A DNA stretch of 64,000 nucleotides, taken from assembly GCF_014805625.2 (NCBI RefSeq), contig NW_023998523.1, forward strand, positions 193,665 through 257,664, written 5' to 3'. The position numbers and the translations under genes are program-made. The notes beneath the pieces are model-generated. The model worked only from the letters and a program-made list of their open reading frames with translations. It had not been told where the DNA came from and ran no database searches. This DNA comes from Glossina fuscipes (Eukaryota; Arthropoda; Insecta; Diptera; Glossinidae). This document shows, in pieces, positions 12,454-24,042 of the stretch. Numbering within the stretch: the stretch's first letter is position 1; each line of letters starts with the position of its first letter.

Positions 12454-13564
12454 ATTCAATTCAAAAATATGAACAAAAAAAAAAAAACCGATAAAATTCT
12501 ATTAAGTATTTTACTCGTGTAACACGTTTGTTCGGTTTGATTGATAGCATTTAACTGAAGATTAAGATCTTGTACAAACCGAGCTCGATAACTTGTGGAT
12601 TACATCGCCCACACTTGTATTTACGCAAAATGACAGATTATATTATATCTTCTTATATATATATTTATCGCTAAGAAATGCTGGTCTACTAATTTAGTTG
12701 TTCATTTTATAATATCGGGACATTTGCATGAAAGCTATAAGTAATATATATATATATATATATTGCAAAAAAATAATAAATTCAATATAATTGTATATCC
12801 GAAGTATTCAGATCCTTGCGCGACTTGCATTGCTTATGATCGAATGTTGAAATTTTCCAAACATTTTCTTCAATTCACGACTATCGGCCCGATTCTCTCT
12901 CCTGAACAAACTCGGAATAAAAAAAAGAAAAAAATTTCAAAGCCTTACTAACAGCATGGCAGTGTCTAACCTTTCTTAAATGAATTTGCGAAAAGCTTTT
13001 AAAACTGCAACATAAATATGATTCCTACAGAGATGCTGCTGATAATTGGCAAACTGCTTGAGAAAAGCTTATAATTTTGGTATACTCTACTCGTAGGGGA
13101 TATGTAAGATTCATTGTAAATTTAATTTCTTTTTCTTGTAGTTTTCATTCATTCGGTTTTTTTTTCATTATTTTCAGTATTTCCTTTTTCTTTTTTTTTT
13201 TTCTCTCTCTCTTTTTGGTTACCGCCATGTTTTGCATAATTTTTAATTAAAATCAATTTGTAAAGATTATTGAAAGTTATATGCCCGTTGTCTATCAATG
13301 AATAGATGTACTACTATTACTGCGTACGTACGTACATACGTACACATACGTACTGATGCTATGATTGACAATGGGAAACTTACTAACGTCAATCGTATGC
13401 AAATGATTTTACATTTCGTAAATGGAAAGTCAAACGAATGAAAATTAAATCAAATTGATTCATTACTGCAAAAATGTTTTTTTTTTTTATAGAAATTTTT
13501 GAATATTATACGATACGATATTATATGATTATATTAAAAAAAACGTAAAAATTTAAATCTAAAT
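12454..13564. other. Intergenic between SCP2-like gene and Smu1
   Basis: AT-rich, with an (AT)n run at about 12743-12763 and a cgtacgtacatacgtac repeat near 13325. It should contain the promoter of the SCP2-like gene and the 3' UTR of Smu1. No further exon is visible. Confidence 0.5.
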
Positions 13565-15464
13565 TTATGGTTTCCATAGTTTTAATAGGCCATCTTCACC
13601 ATACGTTGCTAATAAATTTTGATGTGGATGATGAGTCAAGCCAATGACGTCTTTCTCATGAACCTAAATTATAGCAATTATATTACGACGTAGCAAAAAT
13701 AAAACACATCAATAAATATTATTGATCTTACATTTAAAGTTCTTTCCAATTTTCCTGATGAAACGGAAAAACAATACAATACTTGATCCTCACCGGCGCA
13801 GTAAATGAATTCACCACGTGGTGATAAAGTTGCTGATATAAATGCACCACCTTCTCTTTTACCCGATGAGAATGATCTTACAATTTGACCGGCCATATTC
13901 ATTATGACGACAGTATTTGAACGATTGCAGACTATATAATGATCGGGATTTTTCGGCAATATCAGCACAGTATTGACAGCCAATTCATTACCGAGAGGCT
14001 TATAGGTAGATAAGCATTCCGTAGTCTTTAAGGACCATATTTTCACAGTGCCGTCCGATGAAGCGCTTAATATGCTGTGACCATCGGGTGTAAAAGTAGC
14101 CTCATTCACAAAAGACGTATGACCTTTGAATTCTTTTAACATTTTACCCGACTTTAAACCATGCAGATGTAAGGTATAATCGAAGGAAGCGCTTAATATT
14201 TGACTATTGTCACGTGAAAATTGCAAACATGTTATGCCTTTTGTGTGAGCTTTTTCGAATTTTCTTAAACATTGCCCAGTTATAATACGCCACACTTTTA
14301 TTTGGCCATCCTGGGAGCCAGATGCCACCATTTCGGAATCTCTCGAAAATGATAAAGCCAAAACCGCCTGCTCCATCATCATAAATTGATCCTGCGCCTG
14401 ATATTTTAAATCTTTTCTAATCTTTCCTGTTGTAAAATTCCACACTTCCAAAAAGCCATCAACGCTGCCCGTTATCAGATATTGTCCATCAGGCGAAAAT
14501 TGGGCACATTCAACATGCGATTTTTGTCCGAATTTAATTTGACGATACATTTGTGTAGGATACATTTCTTCTTCTTGATCTTTCATCGCCGCTTTGCCGC
14601 GGAATAAATCTATTGTGGTGCCAGGTGGTAATAAGCCCTGATGTTGTTGCCATTTCAATGCTTGACCCAATAAAGCCAAAAGGCGAGAAGACGGTACCAC
14701 GTGAACTTCACCACTCAACTCTTGAGCAATGATTGCACGTCGTTTATCCTTGCTACTACCTTCTGGATAAGCTTCACGAGGATCGAAATAAGCCCGCTGC
14801 AGCATATTTTCTAAGAAAGAATAAAATCAATAGAATCGAAGGAGATAAAAAAGAAACTTTTCGTATATCTTTTTATCAAAAGCTCTTACGCTCGACTGTC
14901 AATTTCTATTATCTCATACTCCTGAAAAACATTTTTTAACCTATGACCATACTTCGGCTCTAACTCAAGTACTTGAACCATTCTCTTTAAAAATGCCTTT
15001 TAACCTGCGACCATGCTTTAGTTCTTACCCAAATGTATGTACCGTTCGGGTTCGTGTTGCTTCAGCATAATCATTGGATCGGTTTGCCTTAATAACGAAC
15101 GCGCAGCACCTAATTCCCGCAATTCAATCAATTCCAATACAATTTGTTCATATAAATTTAATAATTTTTTATCCGGCAATTTAAGCGATTGCGTTACTTT
15201 TAAAACCGTATCCCAATGGCCATTTGTTATATCCTGAACAAAGCCATCAACGCTGTCTACGGTATTTAAAGATACGCCAGTTTCCTCTTGTAAACTTTGC
15301 AAGCTCTTATATAAATTAGACTCCTTGAGGTATTGTTGTATTAAACGAATAACACTGGAAGCATCAATAATCATAAATAAACATAAATACATCGGGAATA
15401 CGAATGCATTAATTTAATTTTTCTTTAGTAAAACTTACTCAGCTGATTCTATCTCAATAGACAT
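13565..15464 (-). CDS. Smu1: SMU1, WD40-repeat spliceosomal protein
   Basis: Four exons: 15439-15464, 15029-15354, 13732-14810 and 13565-13663. They join in phases 2, 1 and 0 to give 509 residues, against 513 for human SMU1. The protein opens [20 protein letters not shown] (LisH), continues with a CTLH region ending [20 protein letters not shown], a linker [20 protein letters not shown], and WD40 repeats from about residue 200, for example [20 protein letters not shown] and [11 protein letters not shown]. It ends [12 protein letters not shown]. The last 33 codons are in a small exon after the intron at 13664-13731; reading through the donor would give a false C-terminus. SMU1 works with RED/IK in the spliceosomal B complex in the nucleus. 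No missing parts were noted. The first exon has only 26 coding bases. Confidence 0.96.
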
Positions 15465-17552
15465 GTTATTAAATGAATGTCTTATTTACTTGCAATGGAA
15501 AGATTTCTTCATACACTTCTTCCTTTTTAAATTCTCTTAAGATTAGATGGAGCTAGTTGTTAAAATGATTATGCAGTTCCTTCTTAAAATATGTAATGCC
15601 TTGCCCTCAACGCCGAAAAAAACAAAATTTTTGTTTATTTGTTTCTTTATTTTATATAGCATGGATTACATTAACGAATAATTTACTTTTTGCATTGCCA
15701 GGGTATCCCATAGCCGGCATAGATTTCAATTAAATTTATTCTGGCAGAGTAGCTTTGGCAAAAGATTGCTGCAGTGGTGTTGTGTTTTTAAGTTCAATCA
15801 TATGGTTCATTTATACGCCAGAGATGTTTTCTGAACAATAGAGTAGGTAAAGCGGTATTTTCAATATTATTATGATTGAATTAAAAACTAATATTAATAT
15901 GTGGAATGAATGATAAAATTGTGATTTGAAAAGTTAAAAAATATATATATATAAAAAAGAAATGGAATTTTCGGGTTTATTAAGTTAATGCAGTCGAATG
16001 TAACATGCAGAAGGGTTTAAAATAACATACAACATACGTCACTCTGCCAAATTTCATCGAAAAACTCATAAAATTGCGACCTGTAGGTTAAACACAAATT
16101 TACGTGTATAGTTATCAGAAGGACAGACAGGGTTAGACCAATTCAGATTATGATTTTGAATCGATCCGTATAATAAAACCTGGGCCTATCTTAAGCCCTT
16201 CTGCGTATTGTATACGTCTGTACTCAGTAAAAACTAAACGTTTTGTGGTTTTAGCTTTGTGTAAACTCACACACAACTTTACTCGTACGAGACTAAATAG
16301 AAAACTAAAGATTGTGTTGATACATCTCTGTGAAAATGCACATACAACCTTAATCAAAGCATTGCTGAGTTATTGCAATAACAAAACTCATGTGAAAATG
16401 GCTGACAATGGAATTACGGTTAGAGCGGGTGTGTCAAATATTTGAAATATTTTTAATGAAACAACAACAAAAATACAAGACAAAATTTGCTTTCTCGATC
16501 GATTCTGTTGGCCTGGTAATTCATTTTGGTTTATATGAAGAATTTTAGGTAAAATTTTGTTCGCGTTGGGTGTGCGTCCACATATGCTTTTTTCGTTTAT
16601 AACTCAGGAACGGAAGCGTTGATTTAGATGCGGTTTTTTGCAAATGGTTAAGCGCAGCCTGAGGTTTCGTATAGCAAAAAATGGAAAAACATAGGCGATC
16701 CTTGGCTGAGAAAACTTTATCGATCCGGAGAATGGCACTTGTATGGTGACATTAAAGTCTAATTTTTATGAAAACTCAAAGGAATAAGGTACTGAAGGTC
16801 AATAAGCTTGCTTTAAAAACATCTTGAGACACCTACCTTGGCTTTAACCTTCTACTGACCCCGTCATAAATAAGTTTCACTTTTTTACATTAAGAAAAAC
16901 ATCAACAGTATTTATTAAAAGATACACAAAACCAATTTGATACATATAAAAGGGAAAAAACTTCATTTATAAACAAATTTTCATAATTTACATTAAATTA
17001 AAGTCACATCCAGCCCAGGGAAAAGTTTTTATTGACGTGCCATTTTCTGTCAATATGTCAGCTTAATGTTGTAAAAGACTACTAAGAAGTACATAAGAGA
17101 CTGAAATGATATTATTTGTTGCTGGAATATGAACTTGTTTCATAACACTATTTAGGGGAAAATTTAAATGGCATGCATGCCTCTTTCTGAAGAAATATAT
17201 TGGCATTGTTTTAATTTGTATGTCCAGATATGGACTACAACATAATTATATTGTTAAAAACTTCCTTGGAGAAAATTTAATAGACGAAACTTTGTCGCTA
17301 TTTAAACAAAATTTAACTACTAAATTTTAATAATTAGCAAGTTGTGGAAGTAAACGAATAAACGAATAGTAGATTTTTATCAATTTAACTAAGAATTAAC
17401 ATTAAAAATTTTTAATAAAATATAGTAACGCACTTACACAAACTTCAAATAATACTTTAGAAACTATCGCGATTTTAACTGTTAACAGTGTTAATGTTGT
17501 TATTGATTATCTATAATAATATTACAGTTACTTCTTTACATTTTTTTAATAT
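15465..17552. other. Intergenic between Smu1 and ATP6AP2
   Basis: This should hold the Smu1 promoter next to 15465 and the ATP6AP2 3' UTR next to 17552. A copy of repeat family A lies at about 16040-16215. Small open frames at 16148-16445 overlap the repeat and its flank and are not supported. Confidence 0.5.
16040..16215 (+). repeat. Dispersed repeat family A, copy 2
   Basis: It contains 'taaaattgcgacctgtaggt', 'ggacagacaggg', 'tttgaatcgatccgtataa' and 'gggcctatcttaagccc', collinear with the other family A copies. It is located between Smu1 and ATP6AP2. Confidence 0.65.
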
Positions 17553-19321
17553 TTAATTATCTTTTTTCATTCTGGTGGAGGTCATGCGATAGATGATTGA
17601 ATCGCGACCCGGATCCATAGAGCCGATTGCATAACAAATAGCCAGTAAAGAAAAGCCAAATGTAACCATAAGCCATAGGATTATATTAAATATAACTGGA
17701 TAATCTTCGCTATAATACTCGGCTAAATTATATTTATTCTGAAATAATTAAAAAGAAAAATTAATTTATATTTGATGGAACTAGGAGTGTACACAAACCT
17801 TGTCTTCTTCTGTCGTAGCCTGACGTTTGGCTCTCGTGTTGTCAGTTTTCTTAACAATACCCAAAACTAGAGTTCCTTTATTACTACATTTTTCAGCAGC
17901 ATTGTTAACGTTTTTAGCCACAGTGGCAAACATATCTAAAGCCTCAATCGTAGCTACTGATTTCTCACCATGTCCTTTTGCAATCGAATCCACAGAAAGG
18001 CTTATAGACAGCAATTTGCACTTGTTCAAAAGTGTATTCATATTATCTGCCATAGCATTAATATAAGCAATACTTGATAAATATTGCTTGTCGCCGATAT
18101 GAAGCTCCGGCTTTAAGTATATAGATGAAACTGACTTAACTTCAACATTGCCGAGGAGAGCATTGAAATTTTCTATCTAAAAAGATGTAGAGAAAATATA
18201 GTTATTTTTAAAAAAATCAGCGCTCTTTAAAAACACAAGGGTTTTACACTTAAAATGGGGACTTTTCGAGAAAATTCCAATTGTCTGGCAAGCTTTCTTC
18301 TAGCTTCGCGGAACTTATAACAAACAGTATGGCTATTGGACATGCTATTCGTAAGCTCTCATAACTGACACTAAGTCCACTGTCGAAATAATCTCTAATA
18401 TATAAAAACAAAACCTGTTCATCAGTCATTGAACTGCATATTATTTGGGTATCAAGCCTTTCCTCTCTACAAACGCTTTTCACTCTACGAAAAAGCTAAC
18501 GGTCTATCCAAAGAAGGAATAACTGATACTTAAGCCTTAACGTTTGTAAAAAACTCTCCTCTTGAGGTATGAGATAATGAAGAATGATCGCGCTTTATAT
18601 CAGCTCTTTCCAAAGATAAACTCTTTATCATGAATTTCTGTGAACAAGTATTTAGAGCTTGTTCATTCATTCGATATAAAAATATGCCTTTTATCTTCCG
18701 GCTTCAAAGAGATTTAAAACTCCTTTTTTTCATCTTTAAGTCAAAATTTAAGTGAAATTAAAAAATTTGAATACTTACCGCCTCTTCAAAGTTTTCGAAA
18801 TTCATAACACAAACTGATTCATTATCAGCCTCCAACTGGTCAGCGACAGCATTTAGTGAATCCTCAACTCTGTGACCTTCTAATTGGTAAGTTTTTTCGC
18901 CAGACAATTTGCTACTGGTTACTCCATCCAGCCTAATAGTTATTACATTTGTTGGTAAATTAAAAGGATCCAAAATATTCAAGCACGGCCATTTAGCGTC
19001 CCCAGATAATCCATTGCCCAAAGAGGCATATATAACATCACCTAAATCCTCAGAAGAAATTGGTTCTGTGCCCTTAAAATTCAATGACTTGGGGCTATTT
19101 AGTATAACAAATTCACCGAACGCGTTAGCTGCAAAAGTGCGTGAAAAAACTTTACTTATTCTCAATTTCTCAGGTATTTAATGGTTCGATATGACAAATC
19201 AATTATTGTTGTTCCAGCAAAAGCAATTCTTCTCATTTCTTTTACCATATTGATTTTTTATGATCGAGTTATACTTACTTGCGGCAATGCAAATCAGAAA
19301 AATTAACAAATTTTCTAGCAT
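17553..19321 (-). CDS. ATP6AP2: ATP6AP2 / (pro)renin receptor, V-ATPase accessory protein
   Basis: Five exons: 19279-19321, 18779-19128, 18248-18355, 17799-18176 and 17553-17738. The first three junctions are in phases 1, 0 and 0, the last in phase 0. The product is 354 residues, close to human ATP6AP2 (350). The first exon is a signal peptide (MLENLLIFLICIAA). The ectodomain starts FGEFVILNSPKSLNF. The small third exon reads LTNSMSNSHTVCYKFREARR. A dibasic RAKR near residue 285 matches the position of the furin-type cleavage site of the family. The membrane span (VIFNIILWLMVTFGFSLLAI) is followed by the conserved tail MDPGRDSIIYRMTSTRMKKD and a final N, so a KKxx-like di-lysine signal is present. 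The protein supports V-ATPase assembly in the endomembrane system and Wnt/PCP signalling. The frame around 18250-18483 that overlaps exon 3 is a shadow. Confidence 0.95.
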
Positions 19322-19564
19322 TTTTTAAAACTATTCTAATTTTTTTTCACGGATTGAAATTTTCTGCTTTTATCAAAAATTGATCATATGACAAACGGTT
19401 ACAGATGACAGCTTTATCTAATACTTATCGATATTAACGATGGCACAATAAAAATGTTGTCACAAGTTTCTTCAATTATTTTAGTTACAAACGATGTAAA
19501 AACTTTGCGTTTTCATTTAAATGCAAAAGAATTACAGATTTGCCTGAATTTCTAATTTAATTGG

Positions 19565-19942
19565 CTATTTACAGGATTCCATCAATTCCAAAATTGCCCT
19601 TAGTGACAAAATTGCACCGTAATACATATTGTCTGCGACTTCTCTTAAAATCTTACTAAACAGAATTTTGCAAATATAGTTTAGTGATAAGAACATTCTT
19701 TTCAAAAACGTATTGTATTCTTTTGTAGCATACCCAACGCGAACCCAGAAATTCCATGTAGTACTCATCTTCTTGCATAAAATCCTGACAGGGATTGTTC
19801 GATTGTTCTATGCCTTATTTGTTGCCAAATTCGATCTGCTCACAATCAAAGAAAGCATGATACAACCCGCAGCAAAACCAGAACTCTGTGCGTTTGTGCG
19901 GTCATCTAATCCTTTTGAACAGTCAGCTAGTGGGACGACTCA
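19565..19942 (-). CDS. Doubtful small spliced gene
   Basis: On the minus strand three short open pieces can be joined in phase 0. The first contains VVPLADCSKGLDDRTNAQSS and ends GFAAGCIMLSLI before a gtgagc donor. The second follows an acceptor ccctgtcag and reads DFMQEDEYYMEFLGSRW before gtatgc. The third reads ILREVADNMYYGAILSLRAI and ends LELMESCK at the TAG near 19567. The acidic and helical composition looks like protein, but the upstream acceptor is poor and no start codon was identified. A competing plus-strand frame covers 19713-19946. Neither resembles a family I know. If real, it would be divergent from the plus-strand gene that starts at 20176. Confidence 0.25.
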
Positions 19943-20175
19943 ATAATTGACAAAATATTTTCTAATATATATTTATTGGTTTGACAGGAGAGATATCAAG
20001 TATAAAATAAAAACAGAGGTGTAATCAAGCAGATGAAAGTTAATTTTCGCTATTGTATTCAGTTGTTTGGGCCAAAAAACTACACTAGGTTGCCCTCAGC
20101 ATTGTTGTATTTTTCTTCTTCTTTAATGAAATACATTGTTATTTGCACGGCTTTTATTTGTTTACTTATGTGACA

Positions 20176-21871
20176 ATGATTAACGAAAGCATAAAGGATT
20201 TAATACAAAACTGCTTACTACCAGAATTAAAGGAAAATTTCGATTCTGCACTCATTAACAAGGAGTGTTTCAAATCCTACCATGAATGCTTACTTGTACA
20301 ACTACCTGTAATTTTCGATTGGATGCATGAACAAGAGAAATGGTTATTTTCTAGTAACGAAAATGATCATGAAAAACAGGATGTACGCATGTAAATTCTC
20401 CTTTAACCTTCAACATATATTAATACTGATCCTTACCATTTCAGATTCAAGGTCAACTAATAATTTTGCTCAGTGAATTGTCCGGATTGTCCTCTTATGA
20501 AGCCATTTACAATTTGGATAGCAATTCGCAGCTCTTAACACATGTTGAAAGACTTTTAAATCGTTTCGAAATAAGAATGTCTGCTAAAGCGGAGGAAATT
20601 ATTTTTAATTACTATAAAGACAAATTACACAAAGACAAATGGAAGAGAAATTTGGGAACAATCCACGGTTTTACGCGTTATTTAGAAGTATAAAGCTGAG
20701 TTTTTCTTAATTTCAGAAATATATAACAACTTGACGTTTTATTAGCATCGTTTTCAAGGTTCGTTTGGTATGACTCAACTATCCTTAAATTTTTCTTTAG
20801 CAGCAGCTTTAAATGTAAGAACTTGTCATGAGTCACACTACAAATATTTAAGTACAAAAATTTTCCACACTATGCTTGATCAAGGTGTAAGTTGTTCAAA
20901 ATATCATTATATATTAATTCTAAACTAACGTATACCTTTTTACAGAACGCAAATGACATACGTAAAACGAATATACATAGCGTTATATACGATGCTGCAC
21001 TAAAAGACATCTACATAATGGATTCTTTGCTCTTTGTGAAATCGTTATGGAACTGTTTATTGAAATGCTTAAATTTTTATTCCGAGATTGATAGTTTTAC
21101 GGTAGATTTCCTTTTTTTCCTAATCTCTATCTAAATATACTAAAATTAATCATTAGTTTTGTTTTCTAGTGGAGTCAGGTGGACGATCTCTTAGAAGTGC
21201 TTATACGCAACGTTACTCTCGCACCTGATAGTTCAACTTCTTTACAATTAACAACGTTTATTAATAGGTTAATGGTGTACTTTGCCATTAATAATCGAGA
21301 ACTCGAGGAAAAATTAAAAACCGACCTAACAAAAGTGAACTGTTTAAAAGATTGTCGTTTGTTATTTTCCCAAAACACAAGTTATACGTGTTACCGCTGG
21401 GCTAAAAGTATATTGCAAATGTTTATTTTGGAATCTCACAAGTTAAAGCAATCTCCAGACACCTCTTTAAAATTATTAAATGTATGTTGAAAATATTTTG
21501 ATTGGTCTTCTTAATCCTATAGTTTCTATTTTAGGAATTACATCACTGCTATCTCGTTACGATCTTCCCCATAAATCTGTGCATTATAGAGTCTCACTTA
21601 GTCGAGTTCATGGAAAAATTTAATATTATTTTGATGGAAGTTGTTAGAATTCAGAAAGAAAATGAAACTGTCTTGAAGGTATGTTAAAGTGTTTTTCTTT
21701 CCTGCAATTCATTATTTTTTAGTGTGTTCGAAGGCTATCACGGACCTTTTGGAGACTTTTTATTTGCATTTGGAGAACTGCTCAAAATCTTCAAAATTGC
21801 TTAAGTATAAAAATGCGTATTGTGAACTTTTTAAACATCCGCCATTTCTCAGTTATGTCTCTGTAATATGA
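20176..21871 (+). CDS. Helical (HEAT-like) protein, unidentified; TTI2-like possible
   Basis: Seven exons, all joined in phase 0: 20176-20382, 20445-20687, 20746-20886, 20946-21101, 21170-21481, 21535-21678 and 21734-21871, giving 446 residues. Introns are 49-69 bases. Start ATG 20176 (MINESIKDLIQNCL). The protein is almost all amphipathic helices, for example FGMTQLSLNFSLAAALN, NANDIRKTNIHSVIYDAALK and ITDLLETFYLHLENCSK. There is no signal peptide, membrane span or zinc motif. The conserved-looking centre (HRFQGSFGMTQLS...QGNANDIRKTNIHSVI) recalls HEAT/ARM scaffolds. TELO2-interacting protein 2 is a candidate by size and helix pattern, but I cannot confirm it. The last exon uses the acceptor gttcgaag at 21729-21733 rather than the closer tttttag, because only that keeps the frame. 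The 3' end is convergent with the next gene. Confidence 0.75.
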
Positions 21872-21950
21872 TCATGTAAAACAAATTTATTTTGAAAGAA
21901 AACAACATAATAAAAATAAGAAATCATGAAATAATTTTTTTCCCCATTAT
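21872..21950. promoter_or_regulatory. 79-base convergent 3' junction with poly(A) signals on both strands
   Basis: Only 79 bases separate the stop of the plus-strand helical gene (21871) from the stop of the minus-strand coiled-coil gene (21951). AATAAA occurs on the plus strand near 21909 and, as TTTATT, on the minus strand near 21887. The two mRNAs therefore probably overlap at their 3' ends. Confidence 0.6.
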
Positions 21951-23077
21951 TTACTCGCCAATATTCAATTCACTGCTTGGTGCATCCACATCGATGTTGA
22001 GACATTGATCAATAATGCATTCAGTCAAAACATTTTTTAATTGATCGGTTACGCTTTGTACATGACCTTCCAAAACTTGAGCTTTGCTGTCAAATTGATT
22101 TCTACCTCCGCCTCTAGCGGTGTTGGTTAAGTCTTCTTCATCTTCATAGCAAGTCTCCAATCGTTCAAAATCAAGCGTTTGATTAATGCGTTCCATTTCG
22201 GAACGCTGGCGAATCAGAAAATCTTGCACGGAATCTGAAGGACAATAATAAATAGAACAAAGCAATAATACTTTTCTGCTAGTAATTTTAAAAACCTAAT
22301 CACCACCACAAAGTCATATAAGAAAATCGGGAAAATCAAGCAGACCTCATGTAAATTTCAGCACAACATATAAAAACGAACAAAAGTGATCATATGGGGG
22401 GGGGGGGGTCTTCAAAGCCTATAGACGCGCAAACGGAACTAAAAATACGATCTATTTTTTTGGTGGTGAGTAAGTGAAATGAATGGGCCCATTAAAAGCC
22501 TTGAGATAAACGAGGTATTTTCTTTCTAGTTACATATCCTGCCATACCTGCGTATACCATACGTTATTATCTCACCTCTTTGTGCGCCATCACTATCAAG
22601 AATTTCGGGTCCAGAATTAGCTACTGATCGACCGTTTTGGGAATCGAAGCCTTTATTTAGACAATTCAAATTTTCCGATACAGACTCCATTATATTCAGT
22701 TTGTAGAAATGCTTTTCCTCTTCGATCTCGGCCTTTAAGCGTTGCATTTCATCGTGTAATTTCTTACGTCTTTCTTCCAATTCTAACAGTTTCGCTTGCT
22801 CATTTTCCAATGTTTTGCACAATTCTTTGAAAGTATTATTAGCAATATCGACCAACGATTGAGATTTATCGAACAGAGAAGCATTTGATTCAGTCTCCGT
22901 TACCACAGATGACGTAGTGGTAGGATCAGTGGTTGATGGTGGTGGTATCATGGACGGTGTAGTCAACGGCGGGGCCGTTATTGATGGAGTAGTCATGGAT
23001 GCGACATCTTCGTCTGTTACCGATCTGGTGGTGGAGGATATATCCTTAAAATCGATTGGCTGCTGGGAACTGGACAT
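21951..23077 (-). CDS. Coiled-coil protein, unidentified
   Basis: Two exons: 22576-23077 (ATG at 23077, donor gtgaga, phase 1) and 21951-22234 (acceptor ccttcag), giving 261 residues. The N-terminus (MSSSQQPIDFKDISSTTRSV) leads into a threonine/proline/serine-rich stretch (about residues 25-60). A strong coiled coil follows at about 75-125 (ENEQAKLLELEERRKKLHDE, then MQRLKAEIEEEKHFYKLNI). The second exon has DSVQDFLIRQRSEMERINQT, an acidic linker and a short C-terminal helix (VQSVTDQLKNVLTECIIDQC). There is no signal peptide or membrane span. The lysine just upstream of the chosen ATG belongs to a non-ATG extension and is left out. The intron contains a run of 13 G. Function unknown; a structural or complex-subunit role is only an inference. 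Confidence 0.8.
22396..22408 (+). repeat. Poly-G tract of 13 bases
   Basis: Thirteen consecutive G in an AT-rich intron of the minus-strand coiled-coil gene. The primary transcript carries it as C13. Such a tract is rare in this composition and could fold as a G-quadruplex on the non-template strand, or be an assembly artefact. Confidence 0.85.
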
Positions 23078-23381
23078 TTTTTTCAACTTTATTGAGCTCT
23101 TATTAGTATTATTTTTAAAAAATATATTTTTCCTTTTTTTTTTTTTCCAATATACAAATATATTGTAGAAAAGATTCTTTTACGCTTTTAAATGAAAACT
23201 ATGAAATTTTGTTGACAACTATTTCTCAGTTATTTTGAAATTTATATATGGGTTCAGAAGTTTCTTTTTTCAATAAGAAAAGAAAGACGCTGCAGACTAG
23301 TGTACTTCATTTGTTGAATATAGAAAACAAGAAAAGTAATTCTTAACGCCGTGACTTAATGTTAATACTTTTTAGTTTTTT

Positions 23382-23766
23382 TTAGCTCTGTTGTCTCTGT
23401 AAATGCAGTTTTCTCATTTCTAATTGTAAAAGGGTTTTCTTGTATTCGGAATTTTCAGCAAGTCTTGCGTAACATAAAGCTTTTGTGTGATAATACTCGG
23501 CTGCCGCATTTTCCAGTTCCTGCCGCAATTGCGAATTATTACCCGAATATAATACTGCATCTTCTATAACACCTGAATCATTTTCAATGTTCGACAATAA
23601 GTCATCATCATCTTCATCATTTTCGTAAGCAGCGGCATTGATTACAAACGGCAAACCCTAAAATAGCGTAAGATATTTAAATACAGCGTAAAATAAATAA
23701 TATTTAAACCGAATATTCAATTATATATTACAAACCTACCCGGTCTAAGGTTTCTGCTGGCGACAT
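23382..23766 (-). CDS. Small acidic coiled-coil protein related to the BED/coil C-termini
   Basis: Two exons: 23740-23766 (ATG TCG CCA...: MSPAETLDR, donor gtaggt) and 23382-23657 (acceptor attttag), joined in phase 0, 100 residues. An acidic segment (YENDEDDDDLLSNIENDSGV) precedes a helix ELENAAAEYYHTKALCYARL, then AENSEYKKTLLQLEMRKLHL. The pattern E-YxxxKxxxY-x-LxxxLxxLxxxKLxLxxQ resembles the C-terminal helix of the neighbouring BED-finger genes (EYFREKAAYFRMQKHLAALQ), but there is no zinc finger. It may be a family member that has lost its BED exon, or a separate small partner protein. No known family recognised. Confidence 0.7.
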
Positions 23767-24042
23767 ATCATGTTGTTATTGTACATTCTGCGGCCTTTTC
23801 TCTAATTACTTTGAACTACGTTTTTTAAATTAATATGTAAATTCAAAAAAAAAAAAAAAAAAAATTTCAAAAAAACTATGCCTCAAGCCTTTATCTTAAC
23901 TAAGAAAAATCTACGATTCTTCATTAATTCAAATTTTCAGTAACTAAATACTATTTTCTTAATTTATTCGTATCTCGTTAACACTTTTCATGTTTGAGTG
24001 TGTAATCAATATTACGACTCAAACAATGTTACAATGTTAAAT

